A program made the translations under genes and the position numbers. The notes beneath the pieces are model-generated. The model made no database searches. It was not told the DNA's origin and saw only the letters and a list, made by a program, of their open reading frames with translations. A DNA stretch of 64,000 nucleotides from JAWPMV01 sp038527215. GTDB lineage: Bacteria > Bacteroidota > Bacteroidia > J057. The stretch spans positions 128,426 through 192,425 of the forward strand of contig JBCBGC010000001.1 of the NCBI GenBank assembly GCA_038527215.1, in the 5' to 3' direction. Shown here piece by piece: positions 39,815 to 49,296 of the stretch. The stretch's first letter is position 1. Each line of letters begins with the position of its first letter.

Positions 39815-42034
39815 ATGATCAAAAATATACTATGGGCTTGCCTGCTAAGCACCCTGACTTATTCCCTTTCCGGGCAAGATACCAGGGATCTCCTGCAGGG
39901 AATCCTGGCCTATCAGTTTCGGGCCTTTGAAACGTCTGCTATCCCCGCAGCCGAGGCAGATTGGTTGGTCCATAACCTCTCGAATAAGCCGACCCTTTCC
40001 CGGCTGGATGAACGTACCCTGGTGCTCCACAATGGCTTGGTTAGCCGAACTTTTTGGCTAGGCGAGAACCTGGCTTGTACCAGCATAAAAAACCTGCGAT
40101 CCGAAGAGGAATATCTCCGGGCGGTCAAACCTGAAGCCTGGCTCATGATCGATTCTGTCAGCTATCCGGTGGGCGGATTAATCGGGCAACCTGAGCGGGG
40201 GTATTTACGGCCCGATTGGCTTTCTGCCATGAAGCGGGAGGATAGCGCCTTTCATTTGGTCAGTATAGAGAGCCAGGCCCTAAAACCACATATCCCCTGG
40301 AAAAAGCGCCGCTGGACCCCCAAAACCCAATGGAAGCAACAAGGCCTGGAAGTCATTTTCACTTACCAGCATCATCAGTCAGCCTTAGCGGGCATAAAGG
40401 TAGCGGTGCATTATCAGCTCTTTGCAGGCCTTCCGCTCATCGCTAAGTGGATAGAGGTCGATAACCAAAGTCCCAAGCGGATACACCTCAATCATTTCGC
40501 AAGTGAAGTACTGGCCTTTCATGAACAGAACAATTATGTAGACAACCCCGACCAGTGGGATAAGCCCCGCTTTCACCTGGAAAATGACTATGCCTTTGGG
40601 GGCTTTACCTATGCTGAATCAGACCAGGCCATCAGTTGGGAAAGCGACCCGGAATATACCTCTCAGGTAAATTGGGACCGATTAACCCCTGTCTTGCTGA
40701 AAAGCCAACCCCATCGGGGGCCTGAAATGGCCCTTTTGCCCGGAGCCACCTTCACTTCTTTCCGTACCTACTTTCTCGCCTTGGATGGCACGGACCGGGA
40801 ACGGAATAGTTTGAGTCTGCGGAAAATGTACCGTACGCTGGCTCCCTGGGCTACTGAGAACCCCATTTTTTTACACCTCACCAGTACGGATCCGGAACAG
40901 GTCAAAACGGCCATCGATCAGTGTGCGGAGGTAGGCTACGAAATGGTGATTTTAAGTTTTGGGAGTGGCTTGAATATGGAGGATGTTAGGGAAGAAAATG
41001 TGAAAAAATTCAAAGAACTGACAGATTACGCTCGCTCCAAAGGCATTGAGCTAGGTGGATATTCTCTTTTTTCCAGCCGCACCATCCATCCCGAAACGGA
41101 TGTCATAGATATCAAGACCGGCCAGCCTGGTGGGGCTAAGTTTGGGGGGCATGCGCCCTGCCTGGCCAGCCAATGGGGCTTGGATTATCTGGCGAAGCTC
41201 CGGCAGTTCCTGGCTCAAACGGGCTTTAGTCTCTTAGAGCATGACGGACCCTATCCAGGGGATTTTTGTGCCTCAAAGTCCCATCCTGGACATGCGGGCT
41301 ACGGCGATTCTCAGTGGCAACAATGGCAACTTACCCGGGACTTTTACCAATACCTTCGCAGTGAGGGCATCTATACCAACATCCCTGATTTTTATCTACT
41401 AGCGGGTTCGAATAAGGTCGGCATAGGCTACCGGGAAGTGAACTGGTCGCTTCCCCGAGCCCAACAACTCATGCTGGGACGTCAGAATATTTATGATGGG
41501 ACCTGGACCCGGACCCCAAGTATGGGCTGGACCTTTGTGCCGCTGACGGAGTACCATGGAGGAGGGGCCGCCGCTACCCTGGAACCTCTGGAAGACCATT
41601 TAGCGGATTATGCCGCCCATATGACCCAAAACTACGGCAGCGGGGTACAAGCCTGTTATCGAGGGCCCAGGCTATATGATAGCCCCAAAACCATGGCGGT
41701 GGTCAAAGCGCAGATTGACCACTATAAAGCCTACAGGGATATCCTGAATGCAGATATCATTCATCTTCGCCGACCGGATGGGAGGGATTGGGATGGTATT
41801 ATGCACGTGGACCCTCAACTCGAATGGAAGGCTTACGCCTTGCTGTTTAACCCTACCGATCAGCCCATTCAGAAAAACATCAGCTTGCCGCTCTACTATG
41901 CGGGCCTGAATGACTTTGTGTCTGTTTCCCTCGAAGGAGCCCCGCCGGTGGTAGGAAAACTCAATCGTGCCTATGAGTTGGTCTGGGAAGTCAAAATCCC
42001 CGCCGGTGGGCATACCTGGCTCCTGATTAAGTAG
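39815..42034 (+). CDS. Secreted glycoside hydrolase, alpha-galactosidase-like (clan GH-D type)
   Basis: 739 residues with a signal peptide (to about LSGQ). N-terminal beta-sandwich (about 25-330) followed by a TIM-barrel-like part: YEMVILSFGSGLNMED, ARSKGIELGGYSLFSS, FSLLEHDGPYPGD, and YTNIPDFYLLAGSN. The Asp in LEHDGPY is a likely nucleophile by analogy with alpha-galactosidase-like families. Exact substrate and family are not certain. Its position after the glycosylasparaginase gene suggests glycoprotein glycan breakdown. A TetR gene follows 88 bp later. Confidence 0.75.
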   Translation: MIKNILWACLLSTLTYSLSGQDTRDLLQGILAYQFRAFETSAIPAAEADWLVHNLSNKPTLSRLDERTLVLHNGLVSRTFWLGENLACTSIKNLRSEEEYLRAVKPEAWLMIDSVSYPVGGLIGQPERGYLRPDWLSAMKREDSAFHLVSIESQALKPHIPWKKRRWTPKTQWKQQGLEVIFTYQHHQSALAGIKVAVHYQLFAGLPLIAKWIEVDNQSPKRIHLNHFASEVLAFHEQNNYVDNPDQWDKPRFHLENDYAFGGFTYAESDQAISWESDPEYTSQVNWDRLTPVLLKSQPHRGPEMALLPGATFTSFRTYFLALDGTDRERNSLSLRKMYRTLAPWATENPIFLHLTSTDPEQVKTAIDQCAEVGYEMVILSFGSGLNMEDVREENVKKFKELTDYARSKGIELGGYSLFSSRTIHPETDVIDIKTGQPGGAKFGGHAPCLASQWGLDYLAKLRQFLAQTGFSLLEHDGPYPGDFCASKSHPGHAGYGDSQWQQWQLTRDFYQYLRSEGIYTNIPDFYLLAGSNKVGIGYREVNWSLPRAQQLMLGRQNIYDGTWTRTPSMGWTFVPLTEYHGGGAAATLEPLEDHLADYAAHMTQNYGSGVQACYRGPRLYDSPKTMAVVKAQIDHYKAYRDILNADIIHLRRPDGRDWDGIMHVDPQLEWKAYALLFNPTDQPIQKNISLPLYYAGLNDFVSVSLEGAPPVVGKLNRAYELVWEVKIPAGGHTWLLIK

Positions 42035-42089
42035 CAACATGTAAGCTGAAATTAGTTCGATGATTTGGCATTCTTACGCAAGTGAACTA

Positions 42090-42113
42090 TTTTGTCACCA
42101 CTTGGTAACAAAA
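42090..42113. promoter_or_regulatory. Inverted-repeat operator before the TetR gene (site 1)
   Basis: TTTTGTCACC (42090-42099), 4-nt spacer, GGTAACAAAA (42104-42113): a 10-bp inverted repeat with one mismatch, 9 bp upstream of the TetR start. The same TGTCACC-N4-GGTnACA pattern recurs before both small-RNA-like units downstream. Confidence 0.7.
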
Positions 42114-42122
42114 AACAAGCAC

Positions 42123-42788
42123 ATGCCTGAAATCGACACGCCTCCCGCCAAATCCCGCCGTAATAAAGAACAAACCAAACAAAAGCTCATTGATGCTGTA
42201 GGTCGATTGCTTTGTGATAAAGGCTGTCAGTCAGTAGGTATCAATAGCGTGGCCCGGGAAGCCGGGGTAGACAAGGCCCTGATCTATCGCTATTTCAAAG
42301 ATCTGAACGGATTGCTGCGGGCTTATACGCAGCAAAAAGACTTCTGGATTAAGAAAGGGGATGAAGTAGATATCAGTACTTTGCCCACTACTGAGTTAGA
42401 GCAAACCGCCAAAAATTTCTACCAGGAATTCTTCACGGATTTTTGGGATAATTGTGAAGTGCTGGAACTGCTGAAGTGGGAGTTGATGGGCAAAAACGGG
42501 GCCTCCGATATCATTGCTGAAGAGAGAGGCCTGAATGCCGAAAGATGGATCGAACGGATCCAGAAAGTATGGCACCCTGCCGGTATTGATACGGCTGCCA
42601 TGCTATCCTTAATCAATGGTGGCTTATACTTCCTGGCCATGCATGCCAAAATGCATCAAAAATACGATACGATCGATCTGGGAACCGATCAAGGCCGGGA
42701 GCGTATCCAGGACACCGTAGAGCAATTGCTCACCATGATCTTCCATTGCGCAGACCACCTGCCGCCTAAAGAAGTGAACGATAATTAA
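42123..42788 (+). CDS. TetR/AcrR family transcriptional regulator
   Basis: 221 residues from the ATG at 42123; an ATG at 42060 would place the operator inside the gene. The N-terminal HTH is clear: KQKLIDAVGRLLCDKGCQSV then GINSVAREAGVDKALIYRYF (about 18-65). The C-terminal ligand domain is of unknown specificity. Autoregulation is suggested by the operator-like repeat just upstream. A terminator at 42864-42893 ends its transcript. Confidence 0.9.
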   Translation: MPEIDTPPAKSRRNKEQTKQKLIDAVGRLLCDKGCQSVGINSVAREAGVDKALIYRYFKDLNGLLRAYTQQKDFWIKKGDEVDISTLPTTELEQTAKNFYQEFFTDFWDNCEVLELLKWELMGKNGASDIIAEERGLNAERWIERIQKVWHPAGIDTAAMLSLINGGLYFLAMHAKMHQKYDTIDLGTDQGRERIQDTVEQLLTMIFHCADHLPPKEVNDN

Positions 42789-42863
42789 TTCCCGTTTGCA
42801 GACTGACCATGGCCACTGGCCGGGTTTTCAAGGAAATAGCTGTTTTCTAAAAAAACATTTTTT

Positions 42864-42893
42864 AGGCTTAAGCGTTTGATATTAAGCCTTTTA
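42864..42893 (+). terminator. Rho-independent terminator of the TetR gene
   Basis: Eight-bp stem AGGCTTAA/TTAAGCCT with a 10-nt loop, then TTTT. About 75 bp after the stop codon. Confidence 0.75.
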
Positions 42894-43046
42894 AGAAAGT
42901 AGGGTGTCACGCTTGACGCATCCTTTGGGTTATTTTTTTGTCTCTAATGTGACCCCTTATTTTTTCCTTCGTCTCAATGAAACTTTCCATTTTGGAATAA
43001 ATTGAGTTCTTGAAAAAAAAGGCAACGGATTGTAACCTCAGGATTA

Positions 43047-43089
43047 TGTCACCGTATAGTGATATGTAGGATGTCACCAAGTGGTTACA
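43047..43089. promoter_or_regulatory. Tandem operator-like sites before unit A
   Basis: A weaker site TGTCACC-GTAT-AGTGATA (43047-43064) and a strong site TGTCACC-AAGT-GGTTACA (43072-43089), centres 25 bp apart; both have the 4-nt spacer of site 1. Confidence 0.65.
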
Positions 43090-43283
43090 AGCCTTAATAA
43101 AGAAGAAACGTTCTCTAAAATATAACATGTGCTGAGGAGTGGACGAGGGCGCTCTGCCGAGTGAGTAGGAGTAGTTGTACGGTAGATGGCAGAGCCGTGA
43201 GATGGAGAGGAGACAGGGGTTATGGTGATTAATGTGGTTAGCTGTTACCTGCCCATCCCTCCCGGGATGTGGCAGGTATTTTT
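43090..43283 (+). ncRNA. Candidate small RNA, unit A
   Basis: Between the operator and a strong terminator there is a purine-rich stretch, a conserved 22-nt block (43224-43245), and a hairpin of CCTGCC-CATCCC with GGGATG-T-GGCAGG (43248-43276) plus TATTTTT. The hairpin apex is C-rich. The 22-nt block and hairpin recur in unit B at 43455-43509. No convincing protein. Transcript start is not defined. Confidence 0.55.
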
Positions 43284-43331
43284 AAGCAATTTACTGCTGC
43301 ATGCATAACAAATCTTAACGAAATGTTAAAA

Positions 43332-43349
43332 TGTCACCAACTAGTAACA
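43332..43349. promoter_or_regulatory. Operator-like site before unit B
   Basis: TGTCACC-AACT-AGTAACA, same spacing as the site at the TetR gene, with one further mismatch. Confidence 0.6.
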
Positions 43350-43519
43350 TAATGTAGCCGAAGGCGTTTATATACAAAGAGTAAGGAAAATTTCTAAGTA
43401 GAGTAAGTGAGCACGTAAGTAGTGGAGACTTAGAAATAGTGAGTTAGGAGAAGTGGTGATTAATGTGGTTAGCTGTGGCCTGCCCATCCCTCCCGGGGTG
43501 GAGCAGGCCTTCCTTTTTG
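43350..43519 (+). ncRNA. Candidate small RNA, unit B
   Basis: Homologue of unit A: the conserved 22-nt block (43455-43476) is followed by a hairpin GGCCTGC-CCATCCC with GGGGTGG-A-GCAGGCC (43477-43509) and TTCCTTTTT. Relative to unit A, the base-pair TA/TA at the stem base is replaced by GG/CC, a compensatory change that supports an RNA structure. It ends 23 bp before the converging pckA stop codon. Confidence 0.55.
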
Positions 43520-43541
43520 GGTCACATTTGGATCCGTTGCT

Positions 43542-45152
43542 TTATGGTAATTGTGGACCAGCAGCCACGATCTCAGGCTGGACATTGTCAGCAAAGGCGT
43601 TAAAATTTTCCTGAAACAATCCTACCAACTTATTCCGGGTTTCAAAAAAGGCTAGTTCATCCTGCCAGGTGCGCCATGGGAGAAGAATATCCGCGGGCAC
43701 GCCTGGGCATTCGGTAGGGATCTGAAACCCAAAAGCTGGTTCTTCTACGGTGGGCACGCCCTCAAAAGCTCCCTGATGGATAGCGTCTATCATGGCTCGG
43801 GTGTAGCGTAACTTGACGCGGGAACCCACCCCATAAGGTCCGCCGGTCCATCCGGTATTGACGAACCATGCCTGAGCGCCTGTCTCGGCCAGTTTTTGCG
43901 CCAAAAGCTGCGCATAGCGATTGGGATGCCACATCATGAAAGCTGCCCCAAAGCAAGCAGAGAAGGTGGCTTCAGGTTCGGTAACCCCCATTTCTGTCCC
44001 GGCAACTTTAGCGGTGTAGCCAGAAATAAAATGATAGCTCGCCTGTTCGGGCGTTAGTTTGCTCACTGGCGGCAGCACCCCAAAGGCATCACAGGTCAGG
44101 AAAATGATGTTTTTGGGCTGGGCAGCGGTACAGGGAATCTGGACCTTTTCCATGAATTGGATAGGGTAGGAGGCCCGGGTGTTTTGGGTGATAGAGGTAT
44201 CTGCATAGTCCACTACCCGCGTACCAGGATCGTAGATGACATTTTCCAGAACCGTCCCGAATTGAATGGCTTGATAAATCTCCGGTTCATTTTCCGGAGA
44301 AAGATCAATGGCTTTAGCATAACATCCTCCTTCTATGTTAAATATTCCTTCATCCGTCCAGCAGTGCTCGTCGTCCCCAATCAGTTTGCGTTTGGGATCA
44401 GCACTGAGGGTAGTCTTGCCGGTTCCGGAAAGCCCAAATAATACCGATACATCTCCTTGTTCGCCTACGGTAGCGGAGCAATGCATCGGCAATACCTCCT
44501 GCATCGGCATCAGGTAATTCATCAGGGAAAAAATCCCCTTTTTCATTTCGCCTGCATACTCCGTGCCCAGGATGACCATTTCTCTGCGGGCCAGGTTGAC
44601 ATCAATGCTGGTTTTGGAGGTCATTTCCGGGGTATGGCTATTGGCTGGAAAGGCCCCGGCATTGAAAATCACGTAGTCTGGCTCTCCAAAGTCGGCCAGT
44701 TCCGCTTCGGTAGGCATGATGAGCATGTTCTGCATGAACAAGGCATGATACGCCCGGGTACAGACGATGCGCACCTTGAGCTGGTAAGCCGGATCCCAAC
44801 CCGCGAAAGCATCTACGACATAGAGGCGCTCTCGGGTATTGAGGTAATCCATGGCCCGTTCGCGGTTGATCGCGTAGACCTGCTCATCCAGTTCGATATT
44901 GATATCACCCCAGTCGATGTTAGCCTCAGAATCAGGCTGGCGAACGATTCTTTTGTCTTTAGGGCTTCGGCCGGTTTTTTCGCCCGAATACACCAGTAAA
45001 GCGCCGGTATCCGAGATGGCTGATCCTTTTTCTGTCCGGAGCGCCCATTCATACAGGGCAGCTACGCTGCTGTTTCTCAGGATTTCGGATACTTGCAGAC
45101 CATACATCTTTAAGTCGAAGGTAGAAGGAGAAGAAATTGTTTGCGGCATCAT
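43542..45152 (-). CDS. pckA: Phosphoenolpyruvate carboxykinase (ATP)
   Basis: 536 residues, full length. Converts oxaloacetate and ATP to PEP in gluconeogenesis. Visible motifs: the kinase-1a P-loop FGLSGTGKTTLSAD (about residue 245), LIGDDEHCW with metal-binding Asp, the oxaloacetate-site RSPKDKRIV near residue 60, and NTGWTGGPYGVG. Starts with MMPQ; either Met is possible. The unit B terminator faces its 3' end. Confidence 0.97.
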   Translation of the reverse strand: MMPQTISSPSTFDLKMYGLQVSEILRNSSVAALYEWALRTEKGSAISDTGALLVYSGEKTGRSPKDKRIVRQPDSEANIDWGDINIELDEQVYAINRERAMDYLNTRERLYVVDAFAGWDPAYQLKVRIVCTRAYHALFMQNMLIMPTEAELADFGEPDYVIFNAGAFPANSHTPEMTSKTSIDVNLARREMVILGTEYAGEMKKGIFSLMNYLMPMQEVLPMHCSATVGEQGDVSVLFGLSGTGKTTLSADPKRKLIGDDEHCWTDEGIFNIEGGCYAKAIDLSPENEPEIYQAIQFGTVLENVIYDPGTRVVDYADTSITQNTRASYPIQFMEKVQIPCTAAQPKNIIFLTCDAFGVLPPVSKLTPEQASYHFISGYTAKVAGTEMGVTEPEATFSACFGAAFMMWHPNRYAQLLAQKLAETGAQAWFVNTGWTGGPYGVGSRVKLRYTRAMIDAIHQGAFEGVPTVEEPAFGFQIPTECPGVPADILLPWRTWQDELAFFETRNKLVGLFQENFNAFADNVQPEIVAAGPQLP

Positions 45153-45317
45153 AGGATAAGTGTTGGCTTGAAACTTATCCTAAGAAAGGCTTACCGCTCC
45201 TGGGAAATACTGACAAATCCCATGTCAGGAGATGATTTTTGTTCCTGGGCAGTTTGGAGTGGCAAACCTTACTTATGTTACCTACTCACTTCCCTTTTTT
45301 CTAGAAACCCAAAGCTA

Positions 45318-46118
45318 CTAGATCTCCATTTCCATTTCATATTGGTTGATGGGATTTTCCAGGCCCGCTGCCTGGAAATGCTGATTGAGGTCCACTCTTT
45401 CCTCCCAGATATTGTTGAATTTAATGACCTCGTGGTGGCTTCCAAGGGCTGAAAGGACTGCTGGCAACTGATTTGCTTGGGCTTCCAGATGAAAGAGTTG
45501 GCCATTGAGCGGATCGGATACATAATAGCCCAGAGGCTTTTCCTGTGGCCCAACCTGCCAGGTTTCCAACTGGGAGGCTTGCAGATGTAGGGCTGCGGGC
45601 AGATGGTCCCATCCATAGTGGGTTTCCAGTTGAACGCTCGCCATCTCCACTTGCTGTAAGGCCGGCGCATCTGGTCCGGTTGGCAGGCTGCCTTTGTAGC
45701 AGTATAGAGAGCGTTTGATCCGAAACCCTATCCGCTCATACACCCGGATAGCCCGATGATTGGCTTGTATGACTTCTAATTCACAGCGCTCAATGCCTGA
45801 ACGCTTAAAAGCCGGGATAGCCGCGGCATACATGTGATCTACCCATCCCTTTCCCCGGGCGGCTGGAACGACCCCGGTGCCGGTATTGAAGGCAGTGAGT
45901 TGCCCATCGCGCCTATCCACCCCGATCATCATAAAGGCAATTAATCTATCCGCCTCAAACACGCCCCAGGAATGAGCCATATCCACTCGGGCGGCCCGCC
46001 ACCTTCTTTCCCAATAAGCCACTTTTGTAGGCATGGGGACGAAATAGCCTTCAAACGCCTCCAGAAGGCAGGCAACGATTTCTGGTACTGGGGTGCTGGA
46101 TAAGGGCTGTATGTTCAT
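45318..46118 (-). CDS. GNAT family N-acetyltransferase
   Basis: 266 residues from the ATG at 46116-46118; the longer frame adds an unlikely 35-residue leader. The N-terminal 150 residues form a GNAT domain with the acetyl-CoA loop VVPAARGKGWVDHMY and ANHRAIRVYERIGF. The C-terminal 110 residues are a further domain resembling the second half of tandem GNAT proteins, without a clear CoA loop. Substrate unknown. Divergent from the methyltransferase gene. Confidence 0.85.
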   Translation of the reverse strand: MNIQPLSSTPVPEIVACLLEAFEGYFVPMPTKVAYWERRWRAARVDMAHSWGVFEADRLIAFMMIGVDRRDGQLTAFNTGTGVVPAARGKGWVDHMYAAAIPAFKRSGIERCELEVIQANHRAIRVYERIGFRIKRSLYCYKGSLPTGPDAPALQQVEMASVQLETHYGWDHLPAALHLQASQLETWQVGPQEKPLGYYVSDPLNGQLFHLEAQANQLPAVLSALGSHHEVIKFNNIWEERVDLNQHFQAAGLENPINQYEMEMEI

Positions 46119-46211
46119 AAGAGAAAGGTAAGACTTGCCCAAAAGGCAAGCAAACTTTGGGGCGTAAAGCCAGCATCCTACCTTTGACTTTTGCTCTCCA
46201 ACTCCTTCGGT

Positions 46212-46859
46212 ATGTCCCAGCATCCAGATCCCGCCCGCCAGTATTGGAATAAGGTCGCCCCGCTAAAAACCTTTAGTCATCCGCTGAACAAAGATTGGCT
46301 CCATACATTCCTGCCTCGCCCGGCCAGGGTGTTAGATTATGGCTGTGGGTATGGCCGTCTCATGGGAGAGTTGCAAGAACTTGGCTATCAATCCTATGGA
46401 GTTGATTGGTCAGAGGCCATGATCGCAAGAGGGAAAGCTGACCAGCCTTCCTTGCCCCTCTATCACCTCACAGGGAAGAATTGGCCGGTACCTGAGGGCA
46501 CCTTCGAAGCCATTCTATTGTTTGCGGTGCTGACGTGTATTCCCCATACTCCTGATCAAAAAAGCCTGATTTCTCGTCTTAGAAAACGATTTATCCCTGG
46601 GGGGCTGCTATATGTCAGCGATATTTTATTGCAGGAAAACCAGCGGAACCAAAACCTCTATGCCCGTTTCGCAGAGGCCTATGGCACCTATGGGATCTTT
46701 CGTTTGGATGACGGAGGGGTCATGCGCCACCATGATCGGAGCTATTTAATCCATGAATTGCTGGGGGATTTTGACTTATTGGAAGAAAAAGAAATTCCGG
46801 TCACTACCATGAATGGGAACCCTGCCTCAGCCTATCAATGTTTGCTGAGAATCAACTAG
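46212..46859 (+). CDS. Class I SAM-dependent methyltransferase
   Basis: 215 residues from the ATG at 46212. SAM-binding motif I VLDYGCGYGRLMGEL (about 37-51), acidic motif II YGVDWSEAMI, and a typical Rossmann core; motif IV region AILLFAVLTCIPH. Substrate is not predictable; a Cys-free small-molecule methyltransferase is likely. Possibly co-transcribed with the next two genes. Confidence 0.88.
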   Translation: MSQHPDPARQYWNKVAPLKTFSHPLNKDWLHTFLPRPARVLDYGCGYGRLMGELQELGYQSYGVDWSEAMIARGKADQPSLPLYHLTGKNWPVPEGTFEAILLFAVLTCIPHTPDQKSLISRLRKRFIPGGLLYVSDILLQENQRNQNLYARFAEAYGTYGIFRLDDGGVMRHHDRSYLIHELLGDFDLLEEKEIPVTTMNGNPASAYQCLLRIN

Positions 46860-46944
46860 AAATGGTGTAATGTTTCTTGATTGTATTATTTAGGAGTTCG
46901 TAAAGATTGGCTTATCATTGTTTTAGGATAAATGGCGAGCTGAT

Positions 46945-47358
46945 ATGGAACCAAAGAATACCTCAAGGACACAGATTGGAAATAGACTTAGACAAAAGAC
47001 CTCCCTGGGGATTGTCGGAGGTATCGCCGCATTGCTGGCCTTGGTTTTTGTCCTGCAGCCCCAGGAAGATCTGCCTGAAAGAAAAATGCGGGGAGATTTG
47101 GTCCAACTGATCCCGGATGATGCCAGTAGGCTGAACCAGATTCACCTGCTCCGTTCCCGTCTGGCCAAATCCCAACCCAGACAGGCGGTGGAAGCCAGGC
47201 ACCTCCTCCTGCAAATAGAGCTAGAAGACGCCCTATCCGATATTGAAGCCCGGGAAAGCGCCAGGAAAGCCCTTCCTGGCTATACGGCTGCCCATTGGAC
47301 GCAGCAAAAGGAATCTTTCCGTGCCCGCCTGGATTCATTGCGAAAAGCCACTCAATAG
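46945..47358 (+). CDS. Hypothetical single-pass membrane protein
   Basis: 137 residues with one membrane segment (about 22-41) and a predicted extracytoplasmic helical domain of charged heptads (about 55-137). No family recognised. It ends 9 bp before the secreted T9SS protein gene, so the two are probably co-transcribed. Confidence 0.6.
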   Translation: MEPKNTSRTQIGNRLRQKTSLGIVGGIAALLALVFVLQPQEDLPERKMRGDLVQLIPDDASRLNQIHLLRSRLAKSQPRQAVEARHLLLQIELEDALSDIEARESARKALPGYTAAHWTQQKESFRARLDSLRKATQ

Positions 47359-47367
47359 GTTCTCCTT

Positions 47368-49293
47368 ATGAAAAAAACGCTCATATATGTGTTGGCTTGC
47401 CTGACAGCTGGCTTTGCGGGCCTGAGACCCTTTTCTGCCACGGCAGCAGATTGCCCGGGACAGGAGATGACTGCTTATTATCAGGAAGATTTTGAAAGCG
47501 GGTCTGCTACTGGCTGGACCTTGCTGATGGCTTCTGATGGAGGCGGCTGGCAAGTAAATAGTGGGCAAATCGGCCATCATACCAATCCCGGCAGCGGCCA
47601 TTGGTTGTATGCTTCTGACGAAGTGAATAACGATATAGGCACCATCCAGTTATTGAGCCCGGTCTGGGACGTTTCTGCCGTAGATGGCAGATTGAGTTTT
47701 CAGGCTCGGATGCTGTTTCAGTCATTTATGGGGAAAGGCAAGCTCTTGGTGAGCGTGTGGGATGGTCTCGTATGGGTTCCACTTTTGGAGCAAAAGGATG
47801 ATTTTCTGGGGGAGGTGGTGCTGGACCTGGCCCCCTTTCGAAACCCTGCCCTGCAACTGGCCTTTGAGTACCAGGACGAAGGGAGCTGGGGCTGGGGATT
47901 TGGCCTGGACGAGGTCAAACTGGAAGGACGAGAAGCCCAGTGTGGGGATAATATGTGTGAAGAGGGAGAAAGCCCGGAAAGCTGTCCTGGAGACTGCCCT
48001 GATCTGGGACCGGTCCATCCTGGCTGGATACCGATCGGCCAAGATCTCACTGGCCAATCCGTAGCCTACACCTCTTTCAACGGAGCTTTGAGTTGCGATG
48101 ATTGTTCTATTCCGGTCAGTCTGGGATTTGAGATAGATTTTTACGGACAAAAACTGCGTCAGGTATTCTTAAACTCCAATGGGAACCTCACCTTTGGCGC
48201 CGCCTATACCGAGTTCGTGCCGCAGGCCTTTTGCCTGGAAGGACCAGAAATGATTGCCCCATTCTTTGCGGATGTGGATCTATCCCTTGGGGGAGAATTA
48301 AGTTATTTTCTCGACCCGCAAGGCCATTATTTTGTCGCTACCTGGAAAGAGGTTAAATATTTTGGGCAGGGTAATACTGAGGCTAGCAATACCTTTCAGG
48401 TCATCCTGACAGATGGCAGTATCCGCCATGTGGGAGAAAGCTTGCTACCCGCTGAAACCAATATCATTTTTCAATATGGCGACATGACCTGGACCACGGG
48501 CACCGCCTCAGGCGGCATCGGAGGGTTTGGCGGACATGCGGCCACCGTAGGGGTAAACTTTGGCGACGGGGTGATCTGCCAGGACTATGGGACCTTTTTC
48601 AAGCCGGGCTTTACCTATACTGGAAATTCACAAGACCTTGCCTGTCCACCTAATGGCGTGGACCATCTGGACTTTCGAAGCCTGTTTTTTAATGGTGCAG
48701 AAGGAGAGATAGCCCTGCCTCAGGGACTGGTGTATTTTTCCGGGACGCCTGCGGCGACCCAGTACCACCTGGAGTGGCAGATGGACTGCCTGGACGAAGT
48801 GGATTTTTTTCTCATAGAGCGAGGAGTGGATAGCCTGAATTTTGAGCCTCTGGCTACCTTATTGATTGAACCTACGGCTTCTGCCCATCCGGGCGGGCAT
48901 TTTGTCTTTACAGATCCCGACCCGCTTAATGGGGTGAGTTACTATCGTCTGGGTCAGGTTACAGGCAGAGGTGTTACGGATTATCTGGATACCCTTCGAT
49001 TGCAGCAAAGCGTCGGGCCTTCCGAAGAGGAAGGCAACTTTTTCCTAAGCAGGGTAGGACCAAATCCGCTCCAGGAAACCCTCAATCTCTACTTTGAAGC
49101 AAAGACTCCGACTAAAGTGAGGTATTTGCTGACCGATATGGCTGGGAGACAATATGTGCAGGGAGAATTTGACGCACAGACCGGTTCTCAGACCTTCCCT
49201 GTAAGAATTCCGAACGGACTGGCTTCCGGTCTTTATGTCATCAGTTGTTTTTCCGGTGAGGAAAAATTCTATCGTAACCTCGTCAAGGAATAA
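47368..49293 (+). CDS. Secreted nidogen-like protein with a T9SS type A sorting domain
   Basis: 641 residues with a signal peptide (ending near ATA). In order: a jelly-roll-like lectin region (about 30-185), a Cys-rich CGDNMCEEGESPESCPGDC module, and a nidogen-like (NIDO) domain (about 225-415; LNSNGNLTFGAAY, VATWKEVKYFG, NIIFQYGDM). A fibronectin-like domain and a C-terminal sorting domain (about 560-641; NPLQETLNLYF, SGLYVISCFSGEEKFYRNLV) follow. Expected to be secreted by T9SS and held on the surface; NIDO domains occur in adhesion proteins. Confidence 0.88.
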   Translation: MKKTLIYVLACLTAGFAGLRPFSATAADCPGQEMTAYYQEDFESGSATGWTLLMASDGGGWQVNSGQIGHHTNPGSGHWLYASDEVNNDIGTIQLLSPVWDVSAVDGRLSFQARMLFQSFMGKGKLLVSVWDGLVWVPLLEQKDDFLGEVVLDLAPFRNPALQLAFEYQDEGSWGWGFGLDEVKLEGREAQCGDNMCEEGESPESCPGDCPDLGPVHPGWIPIGQDLTGQSVAYTSFNGALSCDDCSIPVSLGFEIDFYGQKLRQVFLNSNGNLTFGAAYTEFVPQAFCLEGPEMIAPFFADVDLSLGGELSYFLDPQGHYFVATWKEVKYFGQGNTEASNTFQVILTDGSIRHVGESLLPAETNIIFQYGDMTWTTGTASGGIGGFGGHAATVGVNFGDGVICQDYGTFFKPGFTYTGNSQDLACPPNGVDHLDFRSLFFNGAEGEIALPQGLVYFSGTPAATQYHLEWQMDCLDEVDFFLIERGVDSLNFEPLATLLIEPTASAHPGGHFVFTDPDPLNGVSYYRLGQVTGRGVTDYLDTLRLQQSVGPSEEEGNFFLSRVGPNPLQETLNLYFEAKTPTKVRYLLTDMAGRQYVQGEFDAQTGSQTFPVRIPNGLASGLYVISCFSGEEKFYRNLVKE

Positions 49294-49296
49294 TCC

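Noticed and set aside
43224..43305. Small peptide (starting near ATG at 43222) conserved between units A and B
   Set aside because: The compensatory TA/TA to GG/CC change at the stem base fits RNA structure better than codon conservation, and unit B lacks the ATG.
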